A program made the position numbers and the translations under genes. Under the pieces are notes generated by a model. The model was given only the letters and a program-made list of their open reading frames with translations, did no database searches and was not told the DNA's origin. Shown here one piece after another: positions 59,509 to 64,000 of a stretch of 64,000 bases of DNA. The DNA comes from Micromonospora_G sp040676775 (GTDB lineage Bacteria > Actinomycetota > Actinomycetes > Mycobacteriales > Micromonosporaceae): NCBI RefSeq assembly GCF_040676775.1, contig NZ_JBFAPP010000022.1:1-64000 (forward strand). The letters run 5' to 3'. Each line of letters starts with the position of its first letter. Positions within the stretch are counted from its first letter, which is position 1.

Positions 59509-60015
59509 CTATACGGCTGGAGCGTGGTCGCCCGTTGCGCCGTCGAGCAGTTCCCGCACGATGTCCATGTGACCGGCGTGCCGCGCGGTTTCCTCGATCA
59601 TGTGCACCAGCACCCAGCGCATCGAGACGGTGTCGCCGCGCCACGAGGTGCCGTGCGTGTCGAGGTCGATCTCGGAGATCGCCGCGTCGGCCGCCGCGCA
59701 GGCCCGCTGGTAGAACGCGACGATGTCCGCCGTCGTCTCCCCCGGTGCGGCGAACATGTCGGATTCCGGGTCCTGGTCGAGGTCGAACGGCATCGGCTCG
59801 ACCTGCCGGCCGAACGTCTCGCAGAACCAGCCGTATTCGACCCCGGCGAGATGCTTGACGAGCCCGAGCAGGCTGGTGCCGGACGGCACCATCGGTCGGC
59901 GTAGCCGCTCGTCGTCGAGATCCTGGATCTTCCAGAGGATCACCTGACGGTGGCGGGCAAGGCTGGAGACGAGAATCGTCTTCTCGTCCGCGGTACGGAC
60001 CTGCGGTGACGTCAC
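59509..60015 (-). CDS. DinB/DUF664-family protein
   Basis: This 168-residue four-helix protein has the DinB/DUF664 pattern: RHRQVILWKIQDLDDERLRRP, SLLGLVKHLAGVEYGWF with the metal-site His, and the second His site in VLVHMIEETARHAGHMDIVREL. Family members include mycothiol- or bacillithiol-dependent transferases with a metal held by three His. GTG 60015 was chosen by family length; GTG 60024 is equally possible, and neither has a ribosome site, so the message may be leaderless. Confidence 0.88.
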   Translation of the reverse strand: MTSPQVRTADEKTILVSSLARHRQVILWKIQDLDDERLRRPMVPSGTSLLGLVKHLAGVEYGWFCETFGRQVEPMPFDLDQDPESDMFAAPGETTADIVAFYQRACAAADAAISEIDLDTHGTSWRGDTVSMRWVLVHMIEETARHAGHMDIVRELLDGATGDHAPAV

Positions 60016-60124
60016 GCGAGGCACACTAAACCGACGGTACGACACGAGCTGCCTGTGCCCCCATAACGCCAAGTGCCCGCTCCACCAGCCGGGAACGGGC
60101 ACCGAACGACGTGTCGCGGGTGAG

Positions 60125-60319
60125 CTACACCCGGCGGGACGGCAGGTCGGCGACGAACGCCTGCCACGCGGCCGGACCGAACGCCAACGTCCCACCCTCA
60201 CGGTCCTTGGTATCCCGCACGAACACCCGCCCCGGCAGATTGTCCGCGACCTCGACGCACGCGCCGCCATTGGTGTTGCTACGGCTGCTCTTGCGCCACT
60301 CGGCGCCGCTCAAGTCCAT
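60125..60319 (-). CDS. DUF397 protein (second copy)
   Basis: This 64-residue protein reads MDLSGAEWRKSSRSNTNGGA, then CVEVADNLPGRVFVRDTKDREGG and LAFGPAAWQAFVADLP, the DUF397 family pattern. Its ATG lies inside the end of the XRE gene (10-base overlap), so they are coupled. It shares the SSRS and AAWxAF motifs with the copy at 35547. Confidence 0.94.
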   Translation of the reverse strand: MDLSGAEWRKSSRSNTNGGACVEVADNLPGRVFVRDTKDREGGTLAFGPAAWQAFVADLPSRRV

Positions 60320-61113
60320 CTCTCCGCCTCTTCCGATATCAACTCAAGGGACTGCTGATGAGGTAACGCCTCGCCCCGGATGGATTCCCACACCTGGACC
60401 GCCTGCTTCACGTCCTCCGAGCGGTCGGAGATCTCTCCGTGAAACGGTCCTTCCACATACACGACGTCCTCACCGACCGGCGGGGTGGCAACGACGAACG
60501 GTCCATTGAGCCCAGCGTACGCGCCAACGGACAGTGGAACGACGTGGATTCGCACCCGTGCCAGCGACGTTCCGATCTTGATCAGGTGCTGAAGCTGCTC
60601 ACGCATTACCACAGGGCCGCCGACCGACCGACGGAGCACGAACTGGTCGATAACGGCGGTGAACATGGGCGGGTTTTGCCTCGTGAGGACCTCCTGCCGC
60701 TCCAATCGCGCGGCGACCTGCTGTGCGATGTCCTCCTCCGAACGTAGGTCCGACGCGGAGAGCAGGGCACGCGCGTACGCCTCGGTCTGGAGCAGGCCCG
60801 GCACGAACAGCGGCTCGAACCAGCGCAGGGCGGCGGCCTCCTGCTCCAGCGCCGCGAACTCGCGGAACCAGGCCACCATCCCGTCTCGGCTGATCAGGCG
60901 TTGGATGCGGACGAACAGGCCGTTGGTGTTGAAGACCGAGTCGCAGCGACGGGCGAAGTCGGCGCTGGGGCGGCGGTCACCGTTTTCGATCTTGCCCACG
61001 AGTGCGGTCGAATAGCTGATCGCCCCCGCGAGTTCCTGTTGGGACATTTCAGCGGCGACGCGGGCTAGTTTCAGCTCTTCGCCAAAGTGGTCGAGCATTG
61101 GTGATCTTTGCAC
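60310..61113 (-). CDS. XRE-family regulator with DUF5753 domain (second copy)
   Basis: This 267-residue regulator has an N-terminal helix-turn-helix (about 15-65: AEMSQQELAGAISYSTALVG, KIENGDRRPS) and a DUF5753 domain (about 85-265: WFEPLFVPGLLQTEAYARAL, VAARLERQEVL, DQFVLRRSVGGPVVMREQL). GTG 61113 was chosen since CGGAGGTTGTCC precedes it; TTG 61119 and ATG 61098 are alternatives. It is only distantly similar to the first XRE protein, so the two modules are not a recent duplication. Divergent from a small-gene cluster. Confidence 0.94.
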   Translation of the reverse strand: MQRSPMLDHFGEELKLARVAAEMSQQELAGAISYSTALVGKIENGDRRPSADFARRCDSVFNTNGLFVRIQRLISRDGMVAWFREFAALEQEAAALRWFEPLFVPGLLQTEAYARALLSASDLRSEEDIAQQVAARLERQEVLTRQNPPMFTAVIDQFVLRRSVGGPVVMREQLQHLIKIGTSLARVRIHVVPLSVGAYAGLNGPFVVATPPVGEDVVYVEGPFHGEISDRSEDVKQAVQVWESIRGEALPHQQSLELISEEAERWT

Positions 61114-61343
61114 GGACAACCTCCGGACAAGTTTGCTACCAACGGATCATGTCGTCATACGCGCTGCAGGGTCGACGCACTGAGCCTCCCCAACATAGTG
61201 AATTCCACAGCAGAGTGTCACTAGCGGAACCGCTCGGACCCATCGGCAAGTGGACCCGGACGGGCGGGACTGCGGGGCCGCCCCGGCTTCCCCGCCCAAC
61301 CTCCCCGGGGCGGCCCCTTCCAACGGTGAGAAGGAGACGAATC

Positions 61344-61562
61344 ATGTCCAGCGAAGACGACGAGACGACCGGGCAACACGACAAACCCACAATGGAAGTT
61401 GCACCGCGCGAGATGACGCCGGATCTGCCGCCGGCCCGCGCGCCGAGAAGACGTTCGACAAATCGAGGACCGGGGTACGACGACCCGCCGATCGTCCCGC
61501 TCGAACTGTTCGCGGTCGGTGTCTCCGGACGCGTACGCCGTGATCCTCACCGGCCGGCGTGA
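61344..61562 (+). CDS. Small acidic-basic hypothetical protein, first gene of a four-gene chain
   Basis: I do not recognise this 72-residue protein. It starts MSSEDDETTGQHDKPTMEVA, is mostly disordered, and ends in an Arg-rich stretch. The ATG has a strong ribosome site (AAGGAGACGAATC), which makes it a real gene. It overlaps the next gene by 4 bases. It is divergent from the XRE-DUF397 pair with a 230-base spacer that holds both promoters. Confidence 0.7.
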   Translation: MSSEDDETTGQHDKPTMEVAPREMTPDLPPARAPRRRSTNRGPGYDDPPIVPLELFAVGVSGRVRRDPHRPA

Positions 61563-61825
61563 CCGCGCGTACGCGTACCCGAAGGCGACCGCACCTGCCG
61601 ATGCGGCCGACGTGGCGGTGCCGGGTCTGCGCAGCCGAATGGCCGTGCGGTCCGGCCCGGCTGGCGCTGCTGGCGGAGTTCCACCGTAACCGGGTCGCGC
61701 TCTGCCTCTACCTCTCCGCGCAGTACGTCCACGCCCTGGAAGACCTCGCCGAGTACGCCCCGAACGCGCCCCGCGAAAACCTGTACAACCGTTTCATCGC
61801 CTGGCCGCCGGTGCCGCGCCGATGA
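61559..61825 (+). CDS. Small CxxC protein of the XRE-DUF397 neighbourhood
   Basis: This 88-residue protein has WRCRVCAAEWPCGPARLALL (CxxC plus a third Cys) followed by a helical LSAQYVHALEDLAEYAP and LYNRFIAWP. Close relatives are common next to XRE-DUF397 genes and are often mislabelled flavin reductase in annotations. A zinc or redox role is possible. GTG 61559 overlaps the previous stop (GTGA), and its stop overlaps the next ATG. Confidence 0.82.
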   Translation: MTARTRTRRRPHLPMRPTWRCRVCAAEWPCGPARLALLAEFHRNRVALCLYLSAQYVHALEDLAEYAPNAPRENLYNRFIAWPPVPRR

Positions 61826-62040
61826 CCGAACCGGCGCGTTCCCGACTGGTGAAGGTGACCTTCAACCTCACCCCGTCGGCCAACTCGGCACTGGACCGGC
61901 TCGTCGAACTTGACGGCAATCGCACCGACGCGCTCAACCACGCGGTGAAAATCGCCGCGCTGCTGCATGACCTGGCGCCCGAGGGGCATTTCACGATTGT
62001 GCGGGACGATGGCGTACCCCGCGAGATCTACCTGATCTGA
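61822..62040 (+). CDS. Ribbon-helix-helix-like DNA-binding protein
   Basis: This 72-residue protein reads VKVTFNLTPSANSALDRLVE, LDGNRTDALNHAVKIAALLH: a strand, two helices and the hydrophobic spacing of an RHH (Arc/CopG-like) repressor. It probably binds DNA as a dimer and may autoregulate the cluster or serve as an antitoxin-like partner. ATG overlaps the CxxC gene stop (ATGA). Confidence 0.85.
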   Translation: MTEPARSRLVKVTFNLTPSANSALDRLVELDGNRTDALNHAVKIAALLHDLAPEGHFTIVRDDGVPREIYLI

Positions 62041-62069
62041 CCACCATCCGGAGAAGAGGTGCGGCCAGC

Positions 62070-62336
62070 GTGGACAACGACGATTTGCTCGCCCCGCACC
62101 GCCCCGACGCCGCATGGAATTGTGGTGACTGCGGCGAACCGTGGCCGTGCCCGGTATTCCGCGCCCGCCTCCGGTCGCTCTATCATGGCGACCCGGAGAA
62201 GCTGACGACATTCATGCGGCATTTCCACGAACGGGCGGCGGTCGATCTGGTCGACCTGCCCCCGGCGCAGATCGAGGCCCGATTCCTCGGCTGGATATCG
62301 GACCCGCCGCCACGCCGCCGGCTTCGCTCGATCTGA
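62070..62336 (+). CDS. Small CxxC protein, second in the cluster
   Basis: This 88-residue protein has WNCGDCGEPWPCPVFRARL, matching the W-x-C-xx-C-x4-WPC-x3-R arrangement of the gene at 61559, followed by a helical segment (LTTFMRHFHERAAVDLVDLP) and a basic end. The two are paralogues. AGAAGAGGTGCGGCCAGC precedes the GTG. It is the last gene of the chain. Confidence 0.8.
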   Translation: MDNDDLLAPHRPDAAWNCGDCGEPWPCPVFRARLRSLYHGDPEKLTTFMRHFHERAAVDLVDLPPAQIEARFLGWISDPPPRRRLRSI

Positions 62337-62412
62337 CGGCTCGGCGGGGCATGGCTGGGGCGGTGAGTGGGGAAGAATGCCGGAGACGTCCAAAGGATCC
62401 GGGAGGGAAACC

Positions 62413-62793
62413 ATGGCTCCGCCACCCCGCATGATCGTTTCTGGCATCGTGCTCGACTCGCCCGACGCGCAGGAACTCGCGGCGTTCTACCGGCGGCTGC
62501 TCGGCTGGAACGTGGAGCAGGACGAGCCGGACTGGGTGAAGCTGAGCGCACCCGTGGGCGGTGCCGGGTTGTCGTTCCAGACCGAGTCGGCGTACGTGCG
62601 GCCGACCTGGCCCGCCGGCCCGGACGACCAGCAGATGATGCTGCACCTGGACATCGAGGTGGACGACCTGGAGGTGGCCGGGGCGCACGCGATCGCGGCC
62701 GGTGCGACGCTCGCGGACTTCCAACCCCAGGAGGACGTACGGGTCTACCTCGACCCGGCCGGTCACCCGTTCTGCCTGTTCCTGCCGGGCTGA
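62413..62793 (+). CDS. Glyoxalase/VOC-fold protein
   Basis: This 126-residue protein has one vicinal-oxygen-chelate module pair: IVLDSPDAQELAAFYRRLLGW, DWVKLSAPVGGAGLSFQTES, and the mirrored MMLHLDIEVDDLEVAGAHA and VYLDPAGHPFCLFLP. The metal-site residues expected at the ends of strands are partly present (His in LHLD, Asp in the final strand region). It may be a small-molecule dioxygenase-like or binding protein. ATG 62413 has GGGAGGG before it. Confidence 0.88.
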   Translation: MAPPPRMIVSGIVLDSPDAQELAAFYRRLLGWNVEQDEPDWVKLSAPVGGAGLSFQTESAYVRPTWPAGPDDQQMMLHLDIEVDDLEVAGAHAIAAGATLADFQPQEDVRVYLDPAGHPFCLFLPG

Positions 62794-62894
62794 GCCCGCT
62801 CGATCCTGCCCGGCCCGTAGCTCACGCCCCCGGTTGGTCACGTCCGGCACCGCCCCGTGACGGGCCGGACGTGACCATTCGGGGGCAGCCGCGC

Positions 62895-63974
62895 TCACAC
62901 GGGACGCGACCCGACCTGACGAGCCCGCACCGGCACCCGCGCCAGGCGGTTCAGCACCTGCTTCAACCGGGGTGCGAGCGGGCGTTCGACCAGCACGTGG
63001 ATGGCGTACGCGAGTGCACCCATGCCGGCGATCAAGACGGCGAGCAGCACCCATTTCAGCCCCGGGTACGGCGTGACCAGCGGGCCGAACCAGCCCAGCA
63101 GCACGAAGCCGATGTGCGCGTGGACGAGGTAGAGCGGGTAGGTCAGTGATCCGGCCACCAGGAACCAGCGCCGGCCGATCCCGGCGGTGGCCTCCAGGGC
63201 GATCAGCGTGACCACCATGAAGATCAGCCAGATCACGCCGATGACGACCGCCGAATGGAACCCGGTCTGGTAGCGCTCGGCAACGTCGGCGGCGAAGCCC
63301 AGTCCCCGGTAGACCGCGTTCGCGTACGACAGCACCAGGATCGCCACCAGTTCCCAACTCGGGCCGAACCGGTGCAGCAGGCTCAGCGCCATCCCGGCGA
63401 CGAAGTAGTGCGAGAACGTGGTCTGGAGCAGCAGGTCGGCGGCGGACGGCAGCAGGCCGAGTTCGTACAGCCCGGTCAGTGCCAGCCAGCCCCAGAGCGC
63501 GGTGAGCACCCGGCGGCGGGTCAGTCCGACCAGCGCCAACACGAACACGATCAGGTAGAACCGCAGTTCGGCCCAGAGCGTCCAGTAGACGACGTCGATG
63601 TTGTCGATGTTGGCCGCCGGGTTCAGCATGGTCAGGTTCGCCAGGTACTGCACCGGGCCGATCGGGAACCGGCCGGAGACGACGCTCACCACTGCGGTGA
63701 GGGTGACCGCGACCCAGAACGCCGGGTAGAGCCGGACGATCCGGGAGACGACAAACTCCCGAGGCGTACGGTTCCAGGCGCTGGACAGGACCACGAACCC
63801 GCTGATCACGAAGAACAGGTCGACGCCGAGGTAGCCGTACCGGGTCACCTCACCGAGCACCGGGAAGGTGACCGGGCTGAGGCCCTGCATCCAGGCGGAG
63901 AAGGTGTAGTGGAAGACGACGACCGCCAGCGCCGCGATGATCCGCAGCAGGTCGACCTCGTACAGCCGCCTCAC
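62895..63974 (-). CDS. Acyltransferase-3 family membrane protein (OafA/YrhL-like)
   Basis: This 359-residue protein has about ten membrane helices. It begins RRLYEVDLLRIIAALAVVVFHYTF with the family His, then GYLGVDLFFVISGFV and SRIVRLYPAFWVA with the conserved Arg, all typical of acyltransferase 3. These enzymes O-acetylate sugars of surface polysaccharides, antibiotics or peptidoglycan. GTG 63974 overlaps a possible upstream stop (GTGA), so it seems to be inside an operon that continues beyond the window. Confidence 0.92.
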   Translation of the reverse strand: MRRLYEVDLLRIIAALAVVVFHYTFSAWMQGLSPVTFPVLGEVTRYGYLGVDLFFVISGFVVLSSAWNRTPREFVVSRIVRLYPAFWVAVTLTAVVSVVSGRFPIGPVQYLANLTMLNPAANIDNIDVVYWTLWAELRFYLIVFVLALVGLTRRRVLTALWGWLALTGLYELGLLPSAADLLLQTTFSHYFVAGMALSLLHRFGPSWELVAILVLSYANAVYRGLGFAADVAERYQTGFHSAVVIGVIWLIFMVVTLIALEATAGIGRRWFLVAGSLTYPLYLVHAHIGFVLLGWFGPLVTPYPGLKWVLLAVLIAGMGALAYAIHVLVERPLAPRLKQVLNRLARVPVRARQVGSRPV

Positions 63975-64000
63975 GTCAGGTCGACCGGGCCGTACCGGGT
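63971..64000 (-). CDS. Possible 3' end of an upstream gene (cut by the window edge)
   Basis: On the minus strand the last bases can read TRYGPVDLT followed by TGA that overlaps the acyltransferase GTG in the GTGA form used by many gene pairs here. Only nine codons are visible, so this is inferred from the overlap pattern alone. Confidence 0.3.
   Translation of the reverse strand, partial: TRYGPVDLT

Noticed and set aside
52600..64000. Prophage or integrative element in the accessory right end
   Set aside because: No integrase, recombinase, relaxase, structural phage gene or direct repeat of tRNA-Glu or tRNA-Gln ends was found.

Overview
The window is about 72% G+C by eye, uses many GTG starts and short ATGA/GTGA gene overlaps, and its genes and gene order are those of a high-GC Gram-positive actinomycete. 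The best guess is a member of the Micromonosporaceae. From position 1 to about 54 kb it is a conserved chromosomal core whose order I recognise from Mycobacterium tuberculosis (roughly Rv2918c to Rv2993c, from memory): glnD-glnK-amt, ftsY, smc, mutM, rnc, plsX-rpmF-yceD, a DivIVA-like gene, coaD-rsmD, recG, a DhaL/FakA-type kinase gene, rpmB, thiL, ddl, gpsA, fbiD, ppk, a CYTH-CHAD gene, a Nudix-SixA gene, hup, leuD-leuC, an IclR regulator, tRNA-Glu, tRNA-Gln and an FAH-family enzyme.

Layout. 0-4.2 kb: nitrogen sensing and ammonium uptake (PII operon), an APH-like kinase and the SRP receptor. 4.3-10 kb: a PhoD-like phosphatase, then a marR-MFS-USP operon with a palindromic operator, and a HAD hydrolase. 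10-22 kb: smc, a small coiled-coil gene, a CAP-domain and a GH114-like secreted protein, then the mutM/rnc/plsX/rpmF/yceD/coaD/rsmD block on the minus strand. 22-25.2 kb: two tandem paralogous LPxTG surface proteins, each with a matching promoter and structured-looking leader and a strong terminator. 25-33.5 kb: recG to ddl. 33.8-35.9 kb: an XRE-DUF397 regulator pair divergent from two small genes. 36-47 kb: a Cys/Met PLP enzyme, gpsA, plsC, fbiD, and a polyphosphate cassette (ppk, CYTH-CHAD, Nudix-SixA). 47-52.5 kb: hup, leucine genes with their IclR regulator, a repeat-rich spacer, two tRNAs and the FAH enzyme.

From about 52.7 kb to the end the content is accessory: a large membrane protein with a C-terminal DUF4352-like domain, a tyrosine-phosphatase-like protein, a gene annotated in relatives as 3-methyladenine glycosylase but preceded by a 29-bp minisatellite, two tandem beta-propeller membrane proteins, a DinB-fold protein, a second XRE-DUF397 pair divergent from a chain of four small genes (including a ribbon-helix-helix protein and two CxxC proteins), a glyoxalase-fold protein and an acyltransferase-3 membrane protein.

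No phage, insertion sequence, CRISPR array or rRNA was seen. The most notable signals are: a roughly 64-bp palindromic repeat present twice with compensatory changes in its arms; the duplicated leader RNA of the LPxTG pair; two XRE-DUF397 modules of the same divergent layout; and an unusual number of short tandem repeats at the ends of housekeeping genes. All coordinates, starts and motifs were read by eye; no database search was run.
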